From Holothuria scabra (taxonomy: Eukaryota > Echinodermata > Holothuroidea > Aspidochirotida > Holothuriidae): DNA of 64,000 nt. The DNA lies in the NCBI GenBank assembly GCA_037179385.1, contig CM074179.1:37499224-37563223 (forward strand). The letters are read 5' to 3'. Made by a program: the position numbers and the translations under genes. The notes under the pieces were generated by a model. It was not told the DNA's origin and made no database searches. It saw nothing but the letters and a program-made list of their open reading frames with translations. Below, in pieces: positions 36,126 through 47,290 of the stretch (its first letter is position 1; every line of letters starts with the position of its first letter).

Positions 36126-38645
36126 AGAAAAAGGATGCGGGGTTGCTATTTTTTCAATGGCGAATGGTAAATCGCCTGGAAGTGATGGTTTTTCTGCAGA
36201 TTTCTATAAATTTTTTGGGCCTACTATTAAAAATGTCGTTATTTCCTCGTTGAATTACGCACTTGATTATTCAAAGTTATTGGAAGAACAAAGACGTAGT
36301 GTCATAACATTAATTTAAAAGCAAAATAAAGACCCGTTATCACTTGGCAATTATGACCCAATTTCACTTTTAAATACGGATTATAAGATTGAAGCCAAAG
36401 TACTTGCTACTCGACCTAAAGATGTTCTAAGTAATTTTATTTAGTAACAACCAGACGGGTTTTCTTAAGAATCGCTTTATTGGTGAGAATATTCGTTTTA
36501 GTTTGGGTTTGGTTGATTATAATAATGTAAATAATATTCCAGGATTTATTTTTTTGATTGATTTTGAGAAAGCCTTTGACTCCATTGACTGGAATTTTGT
36601 CCATAAAACTTTGGATTATTTTTGAGTTTAACAACAGCTTCAAAAATTGCATTCAAACTTTTTATAACGGTTGTTCTGCATGTGTTTTTAATAATTGTTT
36701 TTCCACTGATTTTTTTTCCTTTTAGGAGACGGATGCGTCAAGGGCGCCCTTTAAGCCCTTACTTATTTATTTTATGTGCTGAAACTTTAGCGAGACAAAC
36801 ATTTAACAATAACAATTTCAGGGGCACCAGTACTTTAAATAAAGAAATTGAGATTCTTCAATACGCAGTTGAAACTGCTCTTTTTAATGAGGGTAGTCGT
36901 GATTTTATTTCAGAAATATTTGTTATTTTGATTGAATTTGAGTACGCCTCTGGACTCAAGATAACCCTGAGTAAACCTCATCTCTTTCCTTTGGGCCCTC
37001 TAATTTCGAGCCCCCTGAGTATCTAGGTGATTTCGGTTTAGACCTTTCTTTTGGTCCAATCAGGTTCCTTGGGATAAGTTTCATTCACAATGGTGATGAT
37101 ATTTTTTAGATTAAACTACCTTCAGAAACTTTCAAGGCTTAAGAAACTCAGTTTTCATCATGGTTGGTTGATGAGGGATTTAACGCCCATAGGGAAAAAT
37201 ATTATCTTTTGCACTTAAGCAACTTTTGTTTTTGTTTCAAGTTTTGCCAGACCCACCTGTGAACTTTATTAAAGATGTTCAAAGATGCATTTTTGATTTA
37301 ATTTGGTCCGGTAATACGGATGAAGTTAGGAGAAATACTATGTATAATCGTATTGAAAATGGAGTTCTTAAGGTTACACATGTTAGAAGCGTTATATCCG
37401 CTCTCAAAATTACCTGGGTCAAGAGATATAGGGATGAAAGTGACAGGACGTGGAAGTTATTTTTTGCCTATTATTTACGTGGTTATGGAGGTCAATCTTT
37501 GTTTGAATGTAACTTGAGTACTCATGATGTAATCGGTATTAAAAATGTATTTATTAGGAATGTTTGCTAAGCATGGGGAACAATGAATTTTCATCAACCC
37601 CAGGATAGCTTCGGTTCTCAAATCTCATGGAATGATAATTATATCCAAATCAATAAGGAGACTGTTTGTATGATAATATGTTTAAGGCAGGGATGATTAA
37701 TGTTAGAGACATTTTTGCGAATGATAATGAACCACTTACGTTTCAATCTTTTTGTGGAAAATATCATGTTAGAAGCTTCCCTTTTACGGATTATTTCTGG
37801 GTAATATCTGCAATCCCCAGGGACTGGAAGAGCAATTTATTTATTCAAGGTGGACAAAATATTGGAAAGGAAAGATGCAACGGAGCTGTCACCTCTAAGT
37901 CCGCATATGTAAAATTAATTTCTCATATTGTGTTACCTACACGAACTTTGGTTAAATAGACCTATTACCAAATAGCAATTACAAATGATTGTGGGATAGA
38001 GTTTTGGTGTTTGTCATTTTTGTCAATGGCATTTTACTGTGGTGAAAACTGACGCACACCCAAAACAATATCCCACAATTCATTGTAATTGCTATTTGGA
38101 AATTGGTCTATGGGGTGCAGAATTTAACTTCGCAGAGGATGAGTGGAATGTGAATTTTAAGATTCCTTCCTTCACATTATCTGAAACTAAGATTATTTTC
38201 TTCCAATTTCGTTTCCTCCACAGAATTATCGGAACAAATAAGCTTTTATATTTAATGAATAAAGTCAATAGCCCTTTGTGTAATTTTTGTGAAACCGAAG
38301 TTGAAACTTTAGACAACTTATTTTGGAGCTGTCCTTTCACTTCATCGTTCCATTTAGATACAGAACAACTTCTTTTCGGACAATTTATCCTTTCAAAGAA
38401 AGATTTCTTTTTCGGTTATATTCTTATCGATCATCCAATGAATTTTGTTATTCTTCATTGTAATTATTACATTTTTAGTTGCAGGCTTGGAAATCACAAT
38501 TCAAATATTTTTGAGTTTTACTAAAAATTAAAATTCATCTTTAAAGTAGAAGAATATATTTGTTCAAAAGACGGTACATCCCGTAAACGTGTAAATAGGT
38601 ACAGAGAAATTTGTAATTTTCTAACATATATATACTACGCCTAGT
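36126..38645 (+). pseudogene. 5'-truncated, decayed L1/Tx1-type LINE (reverse transcriptase pseudogene)
   Basis: Translated fragments in several frames follow the order of an L1-clade ORF2. First comes an RT fingers segment with KSPGSDGFSADFYKFF (about 36167) and PISLLNTDYKIEAKVLA. Then GFLKNRFIGENI, the palm motif IDFEKAFDSIDW (about 36555-36592) and RQGRPLSPYLFIL (36736 on). A thumb region follows at 37226-37570, and the C-terminal domain at 38039-38524 has a CNFCETE..LFWSC zinc-knuckle-like motif. The catalytic YADD box is changed to YAVE (36862-36873), losing both aspartates. In-frame stops and at least four frameshifts are present. The endonuclease part is absent upstream, so it is truncated. 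A 156-bp hairpin element interrupts it at 37956. It lies antisense in an intron of the LRR gene and is not functional. Confidence 0.92.
37956..38111. mobile_element. 156-bp palindromic element inserted in the LINE
   Basis: ATAGACCTATTACCAAATAG at the left and its inverted counterpart CTATTTGGAAATTGGTCTAT at the right continue into arms of about 60 bp (CAATTACAAATGATTGTGGG and inverse) around a short AT-rich loop. It separates two LINE-homologous segments. TA dinucleotides at both tips would fit a TA target, but the original LINE codons are too decayed to confirm the exact site. Confidence 0.75.
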
Positions 38646-38959
38646 AATTCGAAAAACGGATAATTGTTTTGTTGGTAATGTTCAATTATTTCTTTGAAAG
38701 ATCTGTATTTGTATTATAGCAACATGTTGTTATTATATTGATAAAACCTAACGACGGAAAAAAAATTCTGTAAATTATCAGCGATGTTTAACAGTTTATT
38801 TGCTAACATAATATTAAATTTTATAACTGCCCAGGCCTCTGTAAAAAAGTCTAATTATTTCAGCTGGAAGTGTAATCAATTATTGTAAGCCTTAAAATTT
38901 TGCCTCACATTTTCATAAATTTGTTCACATAAGAAATGTCAGCAGTTTTCGTTAAATGT

Positions 38960-39830
38960 TCACTAGGTCATCACATGCAGTACAGTTGTATACAGCAGTC
39001 AATATGTTTTACAGTTGGCTACACGCTTTTTTCTAAAAGTCCCCACGACTCTCTGGCGAAGAGCCAAGGGGCGAAAACCAAACGATTACTCCCGGAGGAG
39101 TTCTGCTCCCTTAAGGAGCTCAAGGTCCCAAATGGACAAGTACGCCCTCCAAAGGGCAAACACTGAGTGGTCCTGCTCTAGACTGGCTGAATAGAACAGA
39201 AGCCACAACCTGGATGCAGATACGTGAGGAGCTTTCGACGAAACCTAAAGAGTTTCGGATAGCTGTTCTCAACTTCACGACTACACGACGATGATGAATA
39301 TCATATCTCACAGTGTTGTATTATAACATAACCTCTCAATGTGTACGGTGTGTTCTATTATTTGTCTTTCAAAGGCCAGTTTTTAACTGACGCACCTGTG
39401 TCTCCACCTGTTGATTTTTAATTGTTATGTAAATGAGCAACCTTTGTTTTCAGTTGTATATTTACAGGTGATGTTAAGGTCATTTAAAGTTTCATAGCTT
39501 GTGATTGTAAACAGTGTTTTCATTCACTGTACGTACATGTGTTACTGTGTACTGTGTTACATTTAGCAGTGACAGATAGACAGCTAGAAATAGGAACTTA
39601 ATTTTCTGTTTCAGTATATTGTAATGTAAAGTTAGTTTAATCCTGTACACTGGCAAATAGATAAATGACACAAATTTCAGAAGTGTGTATCTGTGTAGGG
39701 CAGAGTCTATAAGATGGCGAAGTCTAAAACAATTGTATATTATTCACTGTAACTAACAAATGTCGTTATTTATTAGTTTGACACCCCACATAATACAGTA
39801 ACTACAATTGCTTACTTGGATACATTTTAA
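38960..39830. repeat. Direct duplication copy B, downstream of LINE
   Basis: Counterpart of 35321-35985. It contains about 280 bp extra (about 39017-39300), which begins with sequence shared with 21500-21582 and is richer in GC. The two copies flank the LINE fossil about 3.6 kb apart. Confidence 0.75.
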
Positions 39831-40880
39831 TTTATTTATGGATGTGTAGGCCCAATGTTTTATTTGAAATAAACATTTTAGATATAATTGTTAATTGTTT
39901 AGAATATGAAAGTATGCATAAGACATAATGGTAGTGAGCATACACATAAATAGTTTAGTAACTTGTGATCATTGATCTTGTAATGAAAAATAATTAACTA
40001 GTGACAGGTTGATTTCACTGAGAAATGATTTTTCTTATCAAATTTAAAGTAACCCTGTTTATTTTGTATACATAAATTCTAACAATGGGATCTTTTAAGG
40101 CTTGTTTTCTTTAAACAAATACCGTATGAAATTCATAGCCTTTTAGGTAATTTAATTAGCTACGTTTAAATCTTGAAGTAAAATCTTTTTAAGATAAACT
40201 ATTTGTTTTATTTTGTTATCTTACTGCACTGTTTAGTTTATCGTAAATCACTTTAGTGTCCATGATAGTTTTATAACCTTTACCTCCAGGTGCGATAATT
40301 TCCGTTTTTATCAAATACTTACGCTTCTATGTTCAATTGTCTTTTAAATCAAATTCCCACTGTATTTACTATTACCAACGGACAAGTCTGTTTCACAGTT
40401 TAAGCCTAAAATTAACGTTTGTGTACATTAAAATAATCCACGATATTCCTGCAGATGTTCTTTTTGTATGTACTGTATGTCATTGTAAAAGTGTTTATCC
40501 TACAACAAACCTTAAAGTAACTATTTAAACAGTCCCTGAACCTAATAACATGTTTGCATTTACATAGAGTTGATTATCCTACTGTATTTTTTGTATTTTT
40601 ATAAAATATTTTAGACTTCAAACAATATCTGATAGTGATACTGTACTATACTACACTGTATCAAAAATGTTTCTCTAAATGTTTATCTATACAACAAATA
40701 CCAACTACTAATACTGTTTCACGTTTTTATCGTAAAATTAACGTTTTTGTACACTAAAAGTCTCACAACAGAAACGTCAGTCCTTACTAAAATAACGTAT
40801 CGATGACAAATAAACCATGACACCGATTAATTTCTGACAGTTTCATTTATATTACTTACATTTTAATTACAAATACTTAC
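39831..40880. repeat. Intronic DNA with a short local duplication
   Basis: CTGTTTCACAGTTTAAGCCT..AAATTAACGTTTGTGTACA at 40387-40435 is repeated diverged at about 40713-40762. Otherwise AT-rich sequence without features. Confidence 0.5.
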
Positions 40881-41098
40881 CTCAGTTCCTTCAACGCCAG
40901 ACACTTTGATGAATACTGTAAGATGCCTGTAAATTCTTCTGATGTTATTTCTCTGCCTTCATCTTCAGTGTCTATCACTAGCACGTTGAGTGTAGTGAGG
41001 ACTGGTATAGAGAGATTGGATTTTAACTGGAGATGATTCCCGCCACGCAGGTCCACTGTACTGTAGCATTTATACAGATACACACATGAAATGGAAAT
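40881..41098 (-). CDS. LRR-domain exon (218 nt), minus strand
   Basis: On the minus strand the acceptor TTTTATTTTACTTTACAG and donor GAG|GTAAGTA flank 218 nt that are open at phase 0 for 72 codons plus two bases. The peptide has LRR spacing: STVDLRGGNHLQL, then IPVLTTLNVLVIDTEDEG, then ITSEEFTGILQYSSKCLALK, and finally KEL joining R-LGGC from the next exon. The leucine pattern (LTTLNVLVI.., CLALKELRLGGC) is typical of LRR proteins such as NLR-type immune receptors, which are expanded in echinoderms. The NACHT or other N-terminal domains that would settle the family are not in the window. No symbol can be assigned. Confidence 0.72.
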
Positions 41099-43734
41099 CT
41101 GTAAAGTAAAATAAAACAGAGGATTGGATTAAAAGTAGAAATATACAAGACATCTTTAGTGAATCGGAGAAAAGAAATAAGAGAATTAAATGATATAATG
41201 TGTCCGTGTTGATAAGAAAGACTTTTTATAGGAAGGAATGTTGACCTTTAAATGATAAAAGGAATTAAAAGTCATTATAGGAGATATAAAAGAATTATTT
41301 CAGGATTTTTGCAGGAATAAATATTATATTTGTGTTATTCAGTGCCGTTTTGTTCCATGGATTTTTTATGTTTTGTTTTGTTCTTTTTGGTACTTTGGTT
41401 GTTTTTTTCCAAGGACTTACAATTTTGGAATGATATACAGCAGTACTACGGTGGTAATAGTGACTATTTGGAAATGAATCTGTGAACTATTGTAGGTTGA
41501 GTCAGATTGGGAAGGTTTCAAGCAAGAATTCGCTGGATAAAAGGGGGGGCCGTTTTAATTTTATGAGAAAAATGTTTGAAATATTTGAGTTATTTTAATT
41601 ATTATTATTTGAAATAGTTATAATTACAAAAGTTCATTTTTAATTGACTTAAAAAAACTGAAATATAACATATTTTACAATGGAATCAATTTTTTTTACT
41701 CTGATTGTAATCGATTTCATGTCTTATTTTTTTGGATATATATTTCCTCTCTCTGTAGTGAATAAAAATCATTTTCGTAAAATTTAAGATGTCAGTACTA
41801 CCCTATTATTGTCGTCTTTTTATATTTATATTTCAGAGGTTAAAAAGTATAACTAGTCTATTTTGTTACCAACCTGTTTCAAAATGAAGTTTTCTTCCTT
41901 TTCATTTGACCATTTCAGAAATGTTTCAAGTTAAATAGTTCAATTTATATAGTACAGCAAGTTTTGCTAATCGGGAATAACATTTATTTCTCTTAAAATT
42001 GGTCCGTTTAAACTTAGGAACTAATCAATTAAAAAGTAAAAAAATATCCATTCTGTAATATTTCATTTTGAAAGACATTTCTAAAGACATAGATCGGATT
42101 GTTGACCTATATCAATTAAGTATATCTTGACTAAAGCAAAACTTTAATTAACTTTCTCCCTGATAACGGTACGTCGACTCACATCGGCTACGGACAACCT
42201 CGGTAGACTGGTTTTTGTTATACACGTAACATTTGGCAGTATACTATAGTTAAAATGGTTTCAAAACATTTCAAGTTCTAATTTTTAGTAAGATATGGGA
42301 TTCCGCAGAAAAAAAAAGGTGATAAAACTTTGAAAGGTCAAATCATGGAAAATACTTCAGTCTTCAAGATGAGAGCTCAATTGACAAATGTTGGTGTTTT
42401 TTTTTTCACAGGGGTATGAAAAAGTGATTTTACAAGTCTCATTCGGTCAAAATCATTTGTCAAATTATCTTTTGTGTTGCGCCATATCATAGTACAAAGA
42501 AAGGTTTGGAAAATTGCTTTTAAATCACTAAAAATTATATTTCCCATAGCAGGCGTGATAAATATTAATCACCTTCTGGTTTGAAATTTTATGGTACACT
42601 TTTTATACTTGATGTTGATGTATTTGTTTTATCTTGTCCATGATAACAGAAATGATTTTCTCACTTTTTTTTTCGCTCTCCGGGGAAAACTGCCCGGCTC
42701 TTTTGTCCCTATACCCGCAAACCGCACACAACTTTATCATTTAGGGAGAAAATATTTAATAAATTTAGCTATAAATATTAACTTTTCCACAGAAGACACA
42801 AGGAGAGACATCTATACGTCTGTGACACACGAAAAGTAAGATGATCGAGTATTAACTTCCCCTAAATTCTGAGCAAATGAACCCTATTTGGTCTTTGACT
42901 TTCAAAACTGAAAGAGAATGAATACCATAGAACTCTACTTAATATGGATGGAAAATCTAGTAAAAAGTTGTAGGAGCGGTAAAAGATTCGTACTTTTTTT
43001 TTGGGGGGGGGGGGGGGGTGTTGCCCTATTGAGAAGCTACGTGAGTTTTTAACAAAATCGAAGAAAGAATATTTTCCACGTTTTTTATAATTTCATTATT
43101 TGCTTTGAACCCTGGTAACAATTTACTGTTGTCTGTGATGACTGGTCTTAACTGTTTTAAATTGTAAATACGGTTTAGCAAAGAAAGTTAGGCCCCAAAG
43201 TTCACCTTCTTTTAAATTAAAGATAAATTCCGTTTATTTAGCACATAATTTAATTCAGTGTTTTTCTTATAACTGGAATGAGCAGGCTTGTAAAAATGAG
43301 TAAAAAATGGTTGTTTGAATTAAGTTATATTTGGTCTATCATCATTTTAACTCAAACACAGGTCCAGTATCACGCTAATTTACTGCACAGTTAATTTCTT
43401 TTAATTAGGAGAAGCCGATCGCGGTCATTTTTTCTGTGACTAAAGTAAGGCTTAAAATACCTGTTTTCTCATTGGTAAAATTTGCTGTATTTTAAAAGTA
43501 ATCTTATTTGCTGCTAAACATATATCTCATCATATGTTGACATAGGCTAGATCCGGTCCTATCGTTTATTTCCATGAAAAATAATATTTTACTTTACTTT
43601 TTTTTAGGAGAGGGATCACTTTAACCGGGAAAGTCGTCTTTTACATATTTCCAAGACGCCAATACTTACTAGGTTACATGTCCAATATTGATATAAGATC
43701 CCACATTTTTACGAAAGCCTTGGGCCTAGTCACA
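41099..43734. other. Unassigned AT-rich DNA
   Basis: Probably intron or upstream flank of the LRR gene. A G16 tract lies at 43003-43018. No exon can be called; a donor-like GTAAGT on the minus strand near 41417 lacks a convincing acceptor. Confidence 0.45.
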
Positions 43735-43855
43735 GGCTCTGTCACAAGCGCGAGGTATTCGCGTAGTATTTTGATCACCGCGATCGCGCGAGGTCGACGG
43801 CGGGTAACCGTACCCACCCCGCTAACAAAACGATTCCGATGATTGCTACAACATT
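43735..43855. promoter_or_regulatory. CpG-dense patch, possible promoter or repeat
   Basis: About 120 bp with many CpG dinucleotides, including CCGCGATCGCGCGAGGTCG, in strongly AT-rich surroundings. It lies upstream of the minus-strand LRR exon, so it could be a start region. There is no TATA or initiator evidence, and it could equally be repeat-derived. Confidence 0.2.
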
Positions 43856-44381
43856 TCGTTGCTTAACAGGTGTTCGTAATTTGTTCTGTGTTTTTCAAAT
43901 TAACTATGATAAGAACACACCGCGGCAGGTGTATTATCTGGACTCATTAAGTAGGCCTATAGGCCTAGTCGAACATTCGTTCTGAATATTACAATACAGA
44001 TAGGCCTAGCCTAGGGGCCTACATTAACCTAGTTTTTGTAGGGTAGGCTACCTAATTTCTCGTTCCATATTTTATTAAATTTGCGGAGATAATGCTCGTG
44101 ATGAGTGCTTTGGTATTGTCTGTCAAGAAATAGCTTCATAAACACGGATAAAAGAAGTCAGTCATCATATTCCTTTTCTGAATATTTTTTTAATAAAATT
44201 ATAAGCTTTAGCCTACTTAAAATAAAACTCTCTGATCGACTCTCTGATCATAGCAGACGATAATGTTTTGAGTAGGCCTAAGGCATATCGTCTGAGTATT
44301 TTAAAGACCAAACTTAAACGTTAAAAATACCTTTTTGTTGAACAGTACCTAACACACACCGTTCAGCTGATGGAAATTTAA
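43856..44381. other. Unassigned DNA rich in TAGGCCTA words
   Basis: Several TAGGCCTA-type words (43952-44020, 44275-44282). No gene recognised. Confidence 0.4.
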
Positions 44382-44745
44382 TCAAGAAATAAAATACAAA
44401 TAATCCAATTCGCATATCAAACGTGGCAAAGAATCTCTTTCACCATCCATTACGCTTATTTCCGTGTCAGGGTTGAAGGTAACGACTCTCAGTCTCAAGT
44501 GGCCACTGATCAACTTAATTACTGACACTAACGTTCCATTGGCGCGTAAATTTCTTTGCAGTTGGCATTGTACTATATTGTGATCGTAGTCCGCCACATG
44601 TACAGGTGCACGGATGTACATTGTTCTCGGTAAAACAGGTGGAACAAGATGTATGTTTATATCAATATTCCACGTGCTTTCGGTGGCAGCATTCAAAAAT
44701 ACTTTGTCAGTGTAGATGTCTGAATTCTTCAATGTTTTAGCCGAT
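44382..44745 (-). CDS. Unidentified minus-strand open frame, possible exon
   Basis: A frame of about 120 codons without stops, more GC-rich than its surroundings, with mixed coding-like composition (for example MYIRAPVHVADYDHNIVQCQ and NLRANGTLVSVIKLISGHLR). It has no ATG near its start and no strong splice sites at either end, and I recognise no domain. It is on the same strand as, and upstream of, the LRR exons. It could be an exon of that gene, another gene, or chance. Confidence 0.25.
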
Positions 44746-45270
44746 CATGGTACGTGTTCCCAAGTAATGTTGAAAGTAACGTTAAAAATCTAGGTATTAG
44801 GTTGGTGTTTTTAAAATTATAACTTTTGCGGGTTATGCGTTATAAGTGTAAATGGTGAGCTGGACCATATCGTCACAGATGTTACGAAGACGGATATGAC
44901 ATAACATGACCCTCTAAGCATGACCGTTCGGGAAGGGGGCTCCAGGGAGCTGCGGTCCCCGTCAAGGGCGTGTCTAGACCATTCTTCATACTTGGGCCAA
45001 AGTGAGCGAAGCGCACGAGGGAGGGATGGGAAGCTTTTAGTGTTTTAATGTGAAAATACGTGAGTTGGTGCATATTTAGACGATACTTTGTATACTTAGG
45101 GAGACTCATTATTATGGATTTTATGAACTATTTTCTAGGAATAACCGCATTGAAATCAAGTACGCACCTATAGCTGGAAAACAATTGGGTTTGCGGGGAG
45201 GGCAAGAAAATTTTGGTCCAAAATGTCTCCCGATCGATGGAAAAGGCACCTCCCGAGCCTGTTTACCGTA
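44746..45270. repeat. hAT-like fragment
   Basis: CAAGGGCGTGTCTAGACC near 44964 resembles the CAGGGGCGTAKCYAG left-end variant. CAAGAAAATTTTGG and GGCACCTCCCGAG (45204-45256) match the 52768-52820 region of another fragment in the same orientation. Boundaries cannot be set. Confidence 0.45.
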
Positions 45271-45530
45271 CACTCTGAAAACATCCTGGTTAAATCCTGG
45301 TTAATTCAACCAGAATGGGGTAAAAGATTAACCATACATTTTCTGGTTAAAAAAAAAAAAATTAACTGCCAGGGAAATGTTAAGTTCTTTTCAGGATTTC
45401 TAGCCAGTAGTTAATTTAACAAGGAAAATGGCAACTTTGACCAGGATTTTGGCGTTATTTTAACCAGGAAATGTATGGAAAAGTATTGCCCCCGATCCTG
45501 GTTAAATTTAACCAGGATGTTTTTAGAGTA
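45271..45530. mobile_element. Palindromic MITE of the CACTCTAAAA group, 'CCTGGTTAAA' word family (260 bp)
   Basis: Begins CACTCTGAAAACATCCTGGT and ends ACCAGGATGTTTTTAGAGTA, with TA at both flanks (45269-45270, 45531-45532). The interior repeats CCTGGTTAAA / TTTAACCAGG in opposite arms around an A-rich centre. It shares its terminus with the families at 12902 and 29571 but not the interior. It sits inside a hAT-like fragment. Confidence 0.82.
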
Positions 45531-45532
45531 TA

Positions 45533-46105
45533 TATAAGAAGGGAAAAACTAGCAATGTTACATAAAATGAACATAAAAATATCACAAATATGCCAATGGG
45601 GGGGGGGGGCTGCCCCTTCCACCCAGTTTCGGAGTGGGAATAGGCGAAGAGTGAATGCACGGCTGACGGCTGACGGCTCTAAAAGCGGGGCGCATTGGTT
45701 CGAGCGGAATGCACAAAAACGGCCGGAAACGGCTTTCCAAGGCGGGTATAAGCAAGGTTTACACAGGCATTTTATAGCAGGAACAAATTAACATGAAGCA
45801 CTACTAATCTGGAGTTTGGGGAATATAAACCTTTGAAAAGAAGAAAAACAACCATCTAAGCGGAGCGGCACAATTAGTTGGGCCGGTACCTTAAGAAAAA
45901 TTGCGACCCCTCAGAAAGCCTGAAACAGTATACCCTGGCTGGTATAACCCCCCTCCCCCCCCCGCCCTCCTTGTGCGAAACTTTTAAGGTGTAGCGCTTG
46001 TGGTGAAATATTGAATGTCAGATTGAAACAACGACAAAAAGTATTATGACGAACGAAATTATTGCGAGGAAAGCCTTAGTCATCATTCCAATTTATTGTT
46101 GCAAT
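45533..46105. repeat. hAT-like fragments
   Basis: An inverted hairpin-module copy lies at about 45855-45890 (CTAAGCGGAGCGGCACAATT) with G12 (45599 on) and C-rich tracts. CGGCTGACGGCTGACGGCTC near 45660 is a short tandem triplication. No complete ends. Confidence 0.45.
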
Positions 46106-46400
46106 CAGTGGCGTAACCAGCGGGGGCAGGGAGGCAGGGGGGGGGGCAAATTACCCCCGGACACAAAAAGTAAGAAGTGAAGAAAAAAAAAACGGAAAGA
46201 GAAGAAAGGAAGGAAAGAAAGGAAAAAGAGGAAAAGTGAGGGAAGAGAAGAAAAGGAACAAAAGGAAAAAAGGGAGATGAAAGAAAAGAAAGGCAGAAGA
46301 AAAAGGGATAACGGAAAAGAAGGGGTAAGGGAAAAACGAGATAAGAAAGTGGGTCAACTATAACACTAAAAGCAAGATTGATTTGCATTCATGGAACACT
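46106..46400. mobile_element. hAT-like left-end fragment
   Basis: CAGTGGCGTAACCAGCGGGGG begins at 46106 and matches the family terminus. A matching right end with the flank GTTGCAAT was not found, so the copy is truncated or the right end is degraded. Confidence 0.5.
46168..46353. repeat. Polypurine tract
   Basis: About 185 bp almost entirely A and G, made of GAAA/GGAAA-type units with few pyrimidine interruptions. The F/S/P-rich minus-strand frames across it are artefacts. Confidence 0.85.
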
Positions 46401-46529
46401 CTTTTGGTGAATATATGAATATTCATGTAGAAAAATATATGAACATTCATTTAGTCATCTAAAGTTAACAAAGTAATATCTGAGTTCCACTTTATCGGAG
46501 GAAAGACTTTCCCCTCTTGCTCTTTTCCA

Positions 46530-47290
46530 GATAGTCCATAGGACTTTAGGAAAGCGATCATTCACGGATTTGCCACCAATATTTGGAGGAAATGCAGATT
46601 CTTCAGTTAACCCAGGAAACCCAGAATCCAAAGCTCGGTTCTGCAATATAAGCTCCATATCAACAAATTATTGTTTCAAAAGGGCAGAAATTTCAACCCT
46701 TATACATTGGCGTTCACAATACAACACTTGTACATTGGTGTTCACATTTGCAAGAAAAATCCGCGGAAAACTTAGCCACCACTTACAAGTCCTAGACATG
46801 CTATTTCCGGCTGTCCGAGGGGTCGCGATTTTTCAAAATTTTCTGTTCGCTCTGCGCCAGCTGAAGGGGAACCATTGGCCTTCCGTAGTCAAATGCTCTT
46901 AATACACACCTGTCATCAAATACCTTAAATTTCAAGCCTTAAAGCTGTAAGTGATCACTCATAAAGCAGTCAGTGGATTATTTGTCCTAGCCACTACAGT
47001 GCCGTATCCGTAAAATTTTCTTCAATATATGCTTTCATTTTGTCCCAAAAGGCAACAAAGTTTCGAGAGTTTTAATTTTGCCGAGAAGCCTTAATCCGCA
47101 CTCCTTGGATAACACGATCTTCAGTCGATGCAAGCTATCTCAGATATATGCTAATCGGGGACGCAAATTCTTCGATAGACCCCAAATATGCAAATTTCCT
47201 TACAGGAAGCCTTGCTAATCTATTTTCTGCAACATAGGCTCCATATTTACAAATGTGTTAACGGACCCAAATTTCTAAGGTAGCACTTCC
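46530..47290. repeat. Diverged tandem duplication with a hairpin-module fragment between
   Basis: 46585-46765 and 47155-47315 share in order GGA.ATGCAGATTCTTC / GGACGCAAATTCTTC, TTCTGCAAYATARGCTCCATAT, ACAAAT and GTTCACA. Between them 46800-46880 is hAT-like sequence (TTTCCGGCTGTCCGAGGGGT, hairpin module near 46848). Probably both are parts of one larger decayed element. Confidence 0.5.

Noticed and set aside
46083..46388. Minus-strand F/S/P-rich frames of 68-101 codons
   Set aside because: Translation of the polypurine tract.
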